Source: Burkholderia sp. S171 (GTDB lineage: Bacteria; Pseudomonadota; Gammaproteobacteria; Burkholderiales; Burkholderiaceae). From it: a DNA stretch of 64,000 nt. The stretch is taken from contig NZ_LMUF01000007.1 in assembly GCF_009766085.1 (NCBI RefSeq), positions 302,504 through 366,503 on the forward strand, given 5' to 3'. A model generated the notes under the pieces. The model worked only from the letters and a program-made list of their open reading frames with translations, did no database searches and had not been told where the DNA came from. Below, piece after piece: positions 27,501 through 34,450 of the stretch (positions are counted from its first letter, which is position 1; each line of letters opens with the position of its first letter). Position numbers and translations under genes: made by a program.

Positions 27501-28561
27501 AGGAGCCGGCGGCCAAACCCGCGGCTCGCCTCGCCGGACTGAATCTGCTCGTGGTTGAAGACAACGCCTTGAACCGTCAGGTTGCCGAGGGCGTGCTGAG
27601 AGCAGAGGGCGCCCAGGTACAACTGGCCGAGGGCGGGATCGAAGGCGTGAAAAGAGCGACGACGTCGGGCACTCCGTTCGATGCCGTCCTGATGGATATC
27701 CAGATGCCGGATATCGACGGATTCGAAGCCACGCGACGCATTCGTGCAAATCCGCGCTTCGCCTCGCTGCCCATTATCGCGATGACGGCGAATGCATCGA
27801 ATGCGGATCGGCAAGCCTGTCTCAACGCCGGCATGGACGATCACGTGGGCAAACCCATTGATGTCGAGCAGCTGGTCGCGGCGCTGCACGCTCAAATCGA
27901 TGGCAAAAAAATCTCGCTCGGCCTTGCATCCGGTCATCCGAAGTCCGGCGCAGCCGTCGTTGCCGAGCCGCTGCTGGAAACGAAAGCGTCGATTGTTGCG
28001 CGGTTTGGTGGCAATATTGCGTTAATCAACAGTGTTTTGGCTAATTTTGGGGCTCAAACGGAAAAGCAGTTAGCGTTGCTTAGCCAGCAAATCGCGCAGA
28101 GCGATCCTCTTGACGCTGCCTCGCTGCTGCACGCAATCAAAGGGACCGCCGGGACAGTCGGCGCACGCGCGCTTTCTGCGCGGGCCGGCCAACTCGAATA
28201 CGATCTGCGCCACGCCGATGTCCTGGCAACGAATGACGTGATCACCGACGAGGGCGTTGCGGATCTAAGAGCGCTGCTCCAGGACAGTGTAATTGCATTG
28301 GCACGTGATTTCGGCGATGCCAGAATCGAGGTGCCGGTCACCGAGGTGGCATTGCCGTTGGCAGAATGGAAGCTGCGGCTCAACGAGATAGTGGCATTTC
28401 TCGAGTCATCGAATCTGCAAGCTATCGCGCTTGCCGAGGCGTTGGTGGCTCACACGGCTTCGGAACAACGGACTCAATTCGATCAGTTCCTGATGCAGGT
28501 AAGGGAATTGGATTTCGCAGTCGCGGCGCTCAGCGCACGCGACATGCTGGAGCGATCGTGA
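24596..28561 (+). CDS. Hybrid sensor histidine kinase (PAS-PAS-HK-REC-REC-Hpt)
   Basis: 1321 residues, GTG start with TGAGG 8 nt upstream. In order: TM1 (about 8-27), a periplasmic double-Cache-type sensor, TM2 (about 288-308), PAS1 (about 324-440), PAS2 with PAC (about 445-570), HisKA with phospho-acceptor H599 (MSHEIRTPMN), HATPase with N-box NLAGNALKFT and G-box GSGLGL, receiver 1 (D888 in LMDWRMPDLDG), receiver 2 (D1034 in LMDIQMPDIDG) and a C-terminal Hpt (H1179 in LLHAIKGTAG). This is a full BarA/EvgS-style phosphorelay protein. The next gene, 3 nt downstream, encodes a receiver-GGDEF protein, so c-di-GMP synthesis is the likely output. Confidence 0.95.
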   Translation: MAKQHSLTIRMTAFIVVVCALLVGTDIWRSVAARQVQLKEMTSATANLARAMAQHANDTIKESDIALRGIAERVEHDGTGPVPLERLRQLFASRLSELPQLNGLFVFDRNGQLILSTEPGKPRSYNNADRDYFVFHRTHDDRATRVGVPLLSRATGKWVVPVSRRIDDTDGKFAGVVVATIDINFFLRFYDSLDIGHAGAAALVLDNGRMVVRRPFESRFQGADVSETVLFHAHQLNKSGSFLTKSSQDGVVRLNSYRSLQDYPLFVAAALSQQEILAGWWTDTLWHSAGVGALVIALAFFGFRLIRLIGLRTAAEERLAASLDITRAILDTAINPILTIDGTGVVRSLNPAGEKAFGYASHELVGQNIRTLVPDNFVDAYNDYIAQFKQQGRTGGGSGRELAGLRADGSIFPAHVSTAPMVLAGELCFVCVITDLTDQHGQRTELAAARDQLLLAAQTAELGIWSWHLADNALHWNARMFDIYEQPKTLLNNGLNFEHWRMRVHPADIDATMHSLNAALEGNGDELPLFRITLPGGQIRYIQSRIRVERDANGTPEVMTGINRDITDQHQLELRLREAKEQADAASAAKSSFLANMSHEIRTPMNAVLGMLHLVQLSNLNLRQRDYVSKAQTAAKSLLSLLNDILDYSKIDAGKLQLDVHPFELEPLMQDLGVVLSGNQGDKNVEVLFDLDSALPESLIGDSLRLQQVLINLAGNALKFTLTGQVIVSVELLQRLDAAVRVRIAVTDSGIGISDEQTGRIFEGFNQAETSTTRRFGGSGLGLVICKRLVGLMGGDLLVESEVGVGSRFWFDITLGVDGAHPAADAPVINRQLRLLVADDNQMAGELLVRTVAALGWQADLVGGGIDAVKQISESVRAGQPYDVVLMDWRMPDLDGLNAARLIRGAKDSLPLPVVVMVTAYGREVLAEARDSGEAPFAGFLTKPITPKQLNEVVLRALHAGDTHQAEIEEPAAKPAARLAGLNLLVVEDNALNRQVAEGVLRAEGAQVQLAEGGIEGVKRATTSGTPFDAVLMDIQMPDIDGFEATRRIRANPRFASLPIIAMTANASNADRQACLNAGMDDHVGKPIDVEQLVAALHAQIDGKKISLGLASGHPKSGAAVVAEPLLETKASIVARFGGNIALINSVLANFGAQTEKQLALLSQQIAQSDPLDAASLLHAIKGTAGTVGARALSARAGQLEYDLRHADVLATNDVITDEGVADLRALLQDSVIALARDFGDARIEVPVTEVALPLAEWKLRLNEIVAFLESSNLQAIALAEALVAHTASEQRTQFDQFLMQVRELDFAVAALSARDMLERS

Positions 28562-28564
28562 CAA

Positions 28565-29506
28565 ATGGAGCATATTCTGGAAAGCTGGTTACTTCATGCG
28601 AATCGCCGTCCCAAGATCCTGATTGCCGACGATCAGCCGACGAACATTCGTGTTCTATACGAGCTTTTTCGCGACCAGTGCGACGTATTCATGGCAACGA
28701 GCGGTGCGCAGACCATTCAAATCTGCCGCGCTGAGTTGCCCGATCTCATCCTCCTGGACGTAGTGATGGAGGATATCGATGGTCATGAGGTATGCCGGCG
28801 GCTCAAGGCCGACTCGCTGACCAACGCCATTCCGATCATGTTCGTGACGTCGCAGAATCACGAGGCGGATGAAGTCATCGCCTTGGGATTAGGCGCGGTT
28901 GATTTCATCACGAAACCTATCAACCCGGTGATCGTGCGCGCACGTGTACGCACCCATTTGACCCTTAAACTTCAGGGTGATTTGCTGCGCGCAAGCGCAT
29001 TACTCGATGGATTGACGGGCGTGGCGAATCGTCGGAAGTTTGACGAGGATGTGCAGACTGACTGGCGCCAGTGCCTCAGGGAAACTGCGCCTCTTTCGCT
29101 GATTCTGATCGATATCGACTATTTCAAGCTTTATAACGATCGTTATGGCCATCAGGCGGGTGACACGTGCCTGAAACTCGTCGCGAAGGCTCTGGCTGAA
29201 ACGCTTCGACGTCCGTATGACAAGCTGGCGCGGTACGGCGGTGAAGAGTTTGGGTGTCTTTTGCCTAAAACCGAACTCGCAGGAGCGAGCGCCATAGCGG
29301 AAAGAATGCAAACGCGCGTGAGCGAATTGAGAGTGGAGCATCTTGGCTCCGACGTCGATCAGGTCGTGACCATCTCTTTGGGCGTCGCTTCAATGGTGCC
29401 GACGGCTTCCATTACGCCCGAATTATTATTGAAGGCAGCAGACCAACAACTCTACGAAGCGAAGCGCACGGGTCGTGCGCGTGTCTGCGCGTTGTCGACG
29501 TCATAA
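28565..29506 (+). CDS. Response regulator diguanylate cyclase (REC-GGDEF)
   Basis: 313 residues. The receiver domain (residues about 16-130) has the phospho-acceptor D65 in LILLDVVMEDIDG and the KP lysine in FITKPIN. The GGDEF domain (about 145-310) has an intact active site GGEEF (225-229), so it should make c-di-GMP from two GTP. An inhibitory I-site RxxD (R216-P-Y-D219) lies five residues upstream, allowing product feedback. It starts 3 nt after the stop of the hybrid kinase, the closest possible coupling, and is probably phosphorylated through that kinase's Hpt. Domain order differs from PleD by having one receiver. Confidence 0.95.
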   Translation: MEHILESWLLHANRRPKILIADDQPTNIRVLYELFRDQCDVFMATSGAQTIQICRAELPDLILLDVVMEDIDGHEVCRRLKADSLTNAIPIMFVTSQNHEADEVIALGLGAVDFITKPINPVIVRARVRTHLTLKLQGDLLRASALLDGLTGVANRRKFDEDVQTDWRQCLRETAPLSLILIDIDYFKLYNDRYGHQAGDTCLKLVAKALAETLRRPYDKLARYGGEEFGCLLPKTELAGASAIAERMQTRVSELRVEHLGSDVDQVVTISLGVASMVPTASITPELLLKAADQQLYEAKRTGRARVCALSTS

Positions 29507-29557
29507 GTCGGGTTTGGAATCTCGGCTGCGAAATCTTGGCTAACGCTGCTAATGCTG

Positions 29558-29593
29558 CGCTCCGCTCTCGACTCACGCGTCAAGAGCGGAGCG
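29558..29593. terminator. Bidirectional hairpin between convergent signalling genes
   Basis: A perfect 11-bp inverted repeat (CGCTCCGCTCT at 29558-29568, complement at 29583-29593) with a 14-nt loop, placed between the convergent stops of the diguanylate cyclase and the double-receiver gene. There is only a short T-containing stretch on either side. Confidence 0.65.
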
Positions 29594-29608
29594 TCTCCCA
29601 TTCAGCCT

Positions 29609-30517
29609 TTATACCGATTGTTTGCGTTCGCTTGCCCTTGCTTGCGACGAATGACTGTCCGCTGTTTTCCAATATTGGATAATCCCGCGAACTTCCGCTT
29701 CGATACGTCGCACCGTGTCAATAATGCTTTGAATCCGGGCTTGCAAGACGACGGGTTTGAACGGTTTGGCGATCACATCGGTTGCGCCAAGGTCGAGGGC
29801 TTGCTGTTCAGCGTCGGCATCGGCGGCCGGTGCAATATAAACAATCGGCACGTGTTCGAGCGCGACTACGGCTTTCAGCGCCGCGCAAATCTCAAAGCCG
29901 TCGTTATGCGAGTGGTGGGTGTCGAGAAGAATGAGGGTAGGCGCGTGGCGATGCGCTTTTTGCAATGCCTCTTCGCAGTTGGCCGCAAAATGTAAGGCGC
30001 CTGTATTTTCGAGCGCTCGCCGCATGAGCTGAATAGTGGAAGGATCATCTTCGATAATCAGCAGGTTCGGCGTTTCCGGCGTCACTGGCCATGTGCGCAA
30101 GGTGCCCGCTCGACAGTCCTGATCAATATTTTTCACGATCTGTCTTACGCGGAGCTGGGCGCGCACGCGGGCCGTGAGTTGTGCGGCGACAAGCGGTTTT
30201 GTGACGTAATCAGCGGCACCGAGTCTCAGTGCATCGACTTCGAGCGCAGGCGCGTCATGGCTCGTCACGAAAATAATGGGCACGTGCGCCAGATTTGCGT
30301 CGGCCTTGAGGACTTCGCAAACGTCGAATCCGGTCATGCCGGGCATATCGGCATCGAGGAGAATAAGGTCAGGGGGCGAATCCTTTGCAAGCTCAATGGC
30401 AGCTTCGCCTGAAGTGGCGAACCGTTGATCAGGATACGCGGCAAGCATCTGCCCCATGATTCGGATTGTCGACGGATCGTCGTCTACTAAAAGAAGTCGC
30501 GCACTGTTTGCTGACAT
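29609..30517 (-). CDS. Double-receiver response regulator without output domain
   Basis: 302 residues. Receiver 1 (about 5-125) has the acidic pocket VDDD, phospho-acceptor D55 in LILLDADMPGMTGF and the YVTKP lysine. Receiver 2 (about 150-270) has IIEDD, D199 in LILLDTHHSHNDGF and VIAKPFKP. After it come only 30 residues of helical, charged tail, with no DNA-binding or enzymatic domain. The arrangement resembles the two receivers of PleD without the GGDEF part. It converges with the kinase-cyclase operon and may act as a phosphate sink, an adaptor or a partner receiver of the same phosphorelay. Confidence 0.9.
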   Translation of the reverse strand: MSANSARLLLVDDDPSTIRIMGQMLAAYPDQRFATSGEAAIELAKDSPPDLILLDADMPGMTGFDVCEVLKADANLAHVPIIFVTSHDAPALEVDALRLGAADYVTKPLVAAQLTARVRAQLRVRQIVKNIDQDCRAGTLRTWPVTPETPNLLIIEDDPSTIQLMRRALENTGALHFAANCEEALQKAHRHAPTLILLDTHHSHNDGFEICAALKAVVALEHVPIVYIAPAADADAEQQALDLGATDVIAKPFKPVVLQARIQSIIDTVRRIEAEVRGIIQYWKTADSHSSQARASERKQSV

Positions 30518-30960
30518 TCGATTGTCCCTCAGAATTTTTGACGTATGACACCATGATGCGGCTAACCGATGCAGCTTGATCGGCGGAAATGCGACGGCTT
30601 TAGACCTTAAATCGCGCCTTGAAGGCGGCCGCGAAAATGAGCGTTGGGATATTCTAATATAGGGCGTGCTTGTGCTGGACAGTCTGTTGGTTAAGTGCCA
30701 AATTCGAATGCCAGAAAGCCGCGATATTCCGGTGGAAACGTCACTATTGCGTAGTGTCGGCCGCTTACGGCATCGCTAAGTCGAGGGCAATTGAAACGGG
30801 ACTGCTGACATTCCGTAAAGTCGAGACATCGATAAATCGAGTTTGCGGAATCGTGCCGAGAAGACGTTCGTGACGGAAGCGTAAAGTCAGTGATACCGTA
30901 GGGCGCTGCAAAGCCCGCGTAAACCGCATTATGGTGGACGCATTGGACGCCCGAAAAACA
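30518..30960. other. Intergenic region with no recognised gene
   Basis: About 440 nt between the double-receiver gene and the tRNA-Leu terminator. Short open frames here have no ribosome binding site or family pattern. The part next to 30517 should hold the promoter of the receiver gene; the rest shows nothing I can name. Confidence 0.5.
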
Positions 30961-31000
30961 AAAACCCCGCGGGCAAAAAGCTTTGCGGGGTTTTTCTTTT
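30961..31000 (-). terminator. Terminator of the first tRNA-Leu gene
   Basis: CCCCGC (30965-30970) pairs with GCGGGG (30985-30990). On the minus strand the stem is followed by TTTTTGTTTTT, and on the plus strand by TTTTTCTTTT, so it can work both ways. It lies 31 nt downstream of the tRNA 3' end. Confidence 0.9.
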
Positions 31001-31030
31001 ACTGCGCCGACTGTCTTGCTAACTTCTTGT

Positions 31031-31115
31031 TGGTGCCCAAGAGAGGACTCGAACCTCCACACCTTGCGGCGCATGGACCTGAACCATGTGCGTCTACCAA
31101 TTCCGCCACCTGGGC
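31031..31115 (-). tRNA. tRNA-Leu(CAG), copy 1
   Basis: 85 nt including the encoded CCA. The acceptor stem GCCCAGG pairs with CTTGGGC, the anticodon stem CATGG/CCATG encloses TTCAGGT, giving anticodon CAG for codon CUG, and a class II variable arm and the T-loop GTTCGAG are present. It differs from the copy at 46108 by a single base in the variable arm (GGTG against GGCG), which turns one pair into G-U. It marks the left edge of the accessory block. Confidence 0.97.
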
Positions 31116-31138
31116 CAACCGATACAGCGAAGAGTGCT

Positions 31139-31166
31139 ATTTTAGCGGACGATTCGAAGCTGTCAA
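31139..31166 (-). promoter_or_regulatory. Promoter of tRNA-Leu copy 1
   Basis: On the minus strand TTGACA (31166-31161) and TAAAAT (31144-31139) are separated by 16 nt and end 23 nt before the tRNA 5' end. This is a near-consensus sigma-70 promoter and has the same geometry as the second tRNA-Leu gene. Confidence 0.85.
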
Positions 31167-31253
31167 TGGTCTGTCAGGAAATGCATCAAAAGAAGGGAAG
31201 GGAGTGGCGCTTGATCGCGTGGATTTCTTACTTTATCGATGCCGCTTAACTGA

Positions 31254-31880
31254 TCAAGCCGGCTGATAACCATGCCGCATAAAAAACCGATCGAGTTCGC
31301 GGTCCTCCGGCCGCCGGCCCGTAAAGACCTCGACGTACTCAGCAATACGCATCATGCGTACTGATAATTCCTCTTCGCTTTTCATTGAAATGTACCCCAT
31401 CTGCGTCAGGTAGATAGCCCTCGCGCGCACATCGGCCGAGATCGGTTCGTATTCATAGCGCTCGAATAACCGGGTGAGCGCAGCGATGCGAAGCTGGTCC
31501 GCAGTCTGGATCTCGGCAGCAATCTCAGGCGACTGCAGCGCCCAGCTTCGGATAGCCGCTTCAAACCGCGAGTCGAAGATCCGATCATCTAGCCAGCAAT
31601 CAAATACGTTCAGAACCGCCTCGGAGATTGTTTCGGCGTAAGCCTCAGTCTGCTTGACCCAGTTGCCGGTGTTTTTGGCGCGCCAGCGTTCCAGCAACGC
31701 AGCCAGCAACTCCTCACGGTCCTTGAAAAACCAGTAGAAACTGGTTCGCGACAAATTCAGCTTCTTGGCCAACGGGAGGATGCGCACGGAATCGACGCCG
31801 GCGTCACGCAGGCTGTCGTAAGCGACCTCGAGCCACGCTTCGGGCGACCCGCGTCCCGCGTCGGCAGTCGGTTGATCCAT
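31254..31880 (-). CDS. TetR-family transcriptional regulator
   Basis: 208 residues. The N-terminal HTH is complete (WLEVAYDSLRDAGVDSVRIL, then LAKKLNLSRTSFYWFFKDRE). The C-terminal effector domain has conserved Trp/Asp positions such as AAIRSWALQSPEIAAEI. It is divergent from the demethylase-like oxidoreductase gene across about 260 nt that includes a candidate promoter with an inverted repeat, so it is the obvious local repressor of that gene and perhaps of the following M24-OCD pair. It is the first gene inside the tRNA-flanked block. Confidence 0.88.
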   Translation of the reverse strand: MDQPTADAGRGSPEAWLEVAYDSLRDAGVDSVRILPLAKKLNLSRTSFYWFFKDREELLAALLERWRAKNTGNWVKQTEAYAETISEAVLNVFDCWLDDRIFDSRFEAAIRSWALQSPEIAAEIQTADQLRIAALTRLFERYEYEPISADVRARAIYLTQMGYISMKSEEELSVRMMRIAEYVEVFTGRRPEDRELDRFFMRHGYQPA

Positions 31881-32073
31881 AGGTAGTAGTTCCTTAAAAC
31901 GGCCGGAATCGTCAGGCCGCAGAGCGGCGCCACATCACGAAAGCGTCGATATTCTGGCTTCTCGACTGGCATCGGTCAAAGCGCTTTCGACTTCCATTCG
32001 GCCTCTCAGTCCGCCACGCGACTGAACGCTGATGACCATCGCAGCAAACCAATGTTCATTGTAGTCGAGATAC

Positions 32074-32102
32074 TTGACACAGATGTACAGAGTGAATAAT
32101 CT
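32074..32102 (+). promoter_or_regulatory. Candidate promoter with overlapping inverted repeat
   Basis: TTGACA at 32074-32079 and TAATCT at 32097-32102 are 17 nt apart, 40 nt before the oxidoreductase start. The 23 nt from 32074 to 32096 form an imperfect dyad (TTnACnCnG and its complement CnGnGTnAA around a 5-nt centre), a size and position that would suit a TetR dimer. The -10 match is weak. Confidence 0.45.
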
Positions 32103-32141
32103 TCATTGCGTCCCCCAAACAAAACTGTCAAAGGCCACGCC

Positions 32142-34181
32142 ATGTCGTCTAGTGACCCGCTCCTGCAGCCTTACACCATCAAACATCTGACGTTTCGCAA
32201 CCGCATCATGACTACGTCGCACGAGCCGGCGTATGCGGAAGATGGCATGCCGAAGGAGCAGTACCGCGCGTATCACGTCGAGCGCGCGAAGGCGGGCATC
32301 GCGCTCACAATGACGGCCGGGTCGGCGGCGGTATCGAAAGATAGCCCCCCGGTATTCAACAACGTCCTCGCGTACAAGGACGAGGTCGTGCACTGGATGA
32401 AGGATCTCGCCGATGAATGCCACGAGCACGGCGCGGCGGTCATGATCCAGTTGACGCACCTCGGACGGCGCACGCGCTGGGACAAGGGCGACTGGCTTCC
32501 GGCGGTGTCCCCCTCGCACAATCGGGAGCCCGCGCACCGCGCCTTTCCGAAGAAGCTCGAGGATTGGGATATCGAGCGCATCATCAAGGACTATGCGGAC
32601 GCCGCCGAGCGAATGAAGGCGGCCGGTCTTGACGGGCTCGAACTGGAAGCCTACGGACATTTGATGGATCAGTTCTGGTCGCCCCTCACGAACACACTGG
32701 ATGCGCCCTACGGCGGCTCGCTGGACAACCGGATGAAGTTCACGTTCGACGTCCTGACGGCTATGCGCAAACGCGTGGGTCCGGACTTCCTGCTCGGTAT
32801 CCGATACACCGCCGACGAGATCATCGAAGGCGGGCTCACGAAAGAGGACGGGCTGCACATATCGAAGAAGCTGAAAGAAAGCGGCCTCGTCGATTTCCTT
32901 AACGTGATCCGCGGCCATCTGGAAACCGATGCCGGATTGACCGACATCATCCCGATCCAGGGCATGAAAAGTGCGCCCCATCTGGACTTCGCGGGCGAGA
33001 TCAAGAAGGCGACCGAGTTCCCCACCTTTCACGCAGCGCGAATCCAGGATGTGCCGACGGCGCGGCATGCGATTGAGTCAGGCAAGATCGATATGGTCGG
33101 CATGACGCGCGCGCACATGACTGACCCGCACATTGTTCGCAAGATCATCGAGCGCCGGGAAGACGATATCCGGCCGTGCGTGGGCGCGAACTATTGCCTC
33201 GACCGTATCTATCAGGGCGGCGCGGCGTACTGTATTCACAATGCCGCCACGGGCCGCGAAACCACCATGCCGCACGACATTGCGCGTGCGCCGACCCGGC
33301 GCAAAGTGGTGATCGTCGGGGCTGGCCCGGCGGGACTGGAGGCAGCCCGCGTGGCCGGTGAGCGAGGGCATGAGGTCGTCGTGATCGAGGCCACGAACCA
33401 CCCGGGCGGCCAGATCCGCCTGACCGCGCAGAACGTGCGGCGCAAGGAGATGATTGGCATCGTCGATTGGCGGATGTCCCAATGTGAACGGCTCGGGGTG
33501 ACGTTCAAGTTCAACACGTGGGCCGAGCCGGCGACCGTGCAAGCCGAAGCGCCGGACGTGGTGATCGTGGCAACGGGGGGCATGCCCCACACCGACGTTT
33601 TGCGCGAAGGAAACGAGCTGGTTGTATCGACCTGGGACATCATCTCCGGCGACGTCAAGCCTGGCTCGAACGTTCTGATCTTCGACGACGCGGGTGACCA
33701 CGCGGCATTGCAGGCAGCCGAAGTGATTGCGCAAGCCGGAGGGAAGGTCGAGATCATGACGCCGGACCGCTCGTTCTCGCCCGAAGTGATGAGCATGAAC
33801 CTCGTGCCCTATATGCGATCGCTGCAGAAGCTGGATGTGAAGTTCACGGTAACGTACCGGCTCGCTTTGGTACATCGCGACGATAACGGGCTTGTCGCGG
33901 TCGTGGGCAGCGACTATGGCGGCATCCGCAACGAGCAACGTCATGACCAGGTCGTGGTGAACCACGGAACCATTCCGATGGACGATCTGTATTTTGAACT
34001 GAAGCCCTTGTCGAGCAACCTCGGTGCGCTCGATTACGACGATCTTATTGGCGGGACGAAACAGTCGCGCAAGTCGAACCCGGAAGGCGCGTTCCAGCTT
34101 TTCCGTATAGGCGATGCAGTGGCCGCGCGCAACACGCATGCGGCAATCTACGATGCGCTTCGTCTGGTCAAGGATCTGTAG
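32142..34181 (+). CDS. FMN/FAD NADH:flavin oxidoreductase, DgcA-like demethylase
   Basis: 679 residues from the ATG at 32142; an upstream TTG at 32106 is a poorer start. Residues about 1-370 are an old-yellow-enzyme TIM barrel for FMN. C346-x5-C352-x11-C364 supplies iron-sulfur ligands, and a Rossmann domain follows (VVIVGAGPAGLEAARVAGER, about 388). This is the trimethylamine dehydrogenase/2,4-dienoyl-CoA reductase architecture. The closest match by recall is DgcA, the dimethylglycine demethylase, and stachydrine/N-methylproline demethylases. The second cysteine of the usual C-x2-C-x2-C is Ala349, so a cluster ligand is missing or different. It probably removes an N-methyl group from the transported compound. 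Confidence 0.85.
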   Translation: MSSSDPLLQPYTIKHLTFRNRIMTTSHEPAYAEDGMPKEQYRAYHVERAKAGIALTMTAGSAAVSKDSPPVFNNVLAYKDEVVHWMKDLADECHEHGAAVMIQLTHLGRRTRWDKGDWLPAVSPSHNREPAHRAFPKKLEDWDIERIIKDYADAAERMKAAGLDGLELEAYGHLMDQFWSPLTNTLDAPYGGSLDNRMKFTFDVLTAMRKRVGPDFLLGIRYTADEIIEGGLTKEDGLHISKKLKESGLVDFLNVIRGHLETDAGLTDIIPIQGMKSAPHLDFAGEIKKATEFPTFHAARIQDVPTARHAIESGKIDMVGMTRAHMTDPHIVRKIIERREDDIRPCVGANYCLDRIYQGGAAYCIHNAATGRETTMPHDIARAPTRRKVVIVGAGPAGLEAARVAGERGHEVVVIEATNHPGGQIRLTAQNVRRKEMIGIVDWRMSQCERLGVTFKFNTWAEPATVQAEAPDVVIVATGGMPHTDVLREGNELVVSTWDIISGDVKPGSNVLIFDDAGDHAALQAAEVIAQAGGKVEIMTPDRSFSPEVMSMNLVPYMRSLQKLDVKFTVTYRLALVHRDDNGLVAVVGSDYGGIRNEQRHDQVVVNHGTIPMDDLYFELKPLSSNLGALDYDDLIGGTKQSRKSNPEGAFQLFRIGDAVAARNTHAAIYDALRLVKDL

Positions 34182-34186
34182 GGAGA

Positions 34187-34206
34187 GGGCTGTTTTCTTG
34201 CAGCCC
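34187..34206 (+). terminator. Weak hairpin after the oxidoreductase gene
   Basis: GGGCTG (34187-34192) pairs with CAGCCC (34201-34206) around an 8-nt loop, 5 nt after the stop; GGGTTTT follows a little further on. A similar hairpin with the same trailing CCCGTATT follows the OCD gene near 36723-36745. Confidence 0.4.
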
Positions 34207-34450
34207 GTATTGGGTTTTACAGAGATTTGGATAACTAATCATTTTGGTTAGCGTTGTAACGCCTATGAATTTTCTGGCGCGTGCGTCTATTACGTGAACG
34301 CTTCAAAAATAGAGCATGCGATCCGCGCAATATCGGCGTTTTTGATACCTTGACACATGGTTCCACGTGGGACTAATCTGAATTTATCGGTGGTCGGCAT
34401 TCGACGAATTCGTACAAGCCGCGGCCCTTCGAAAACGGGTGGATGTAACC

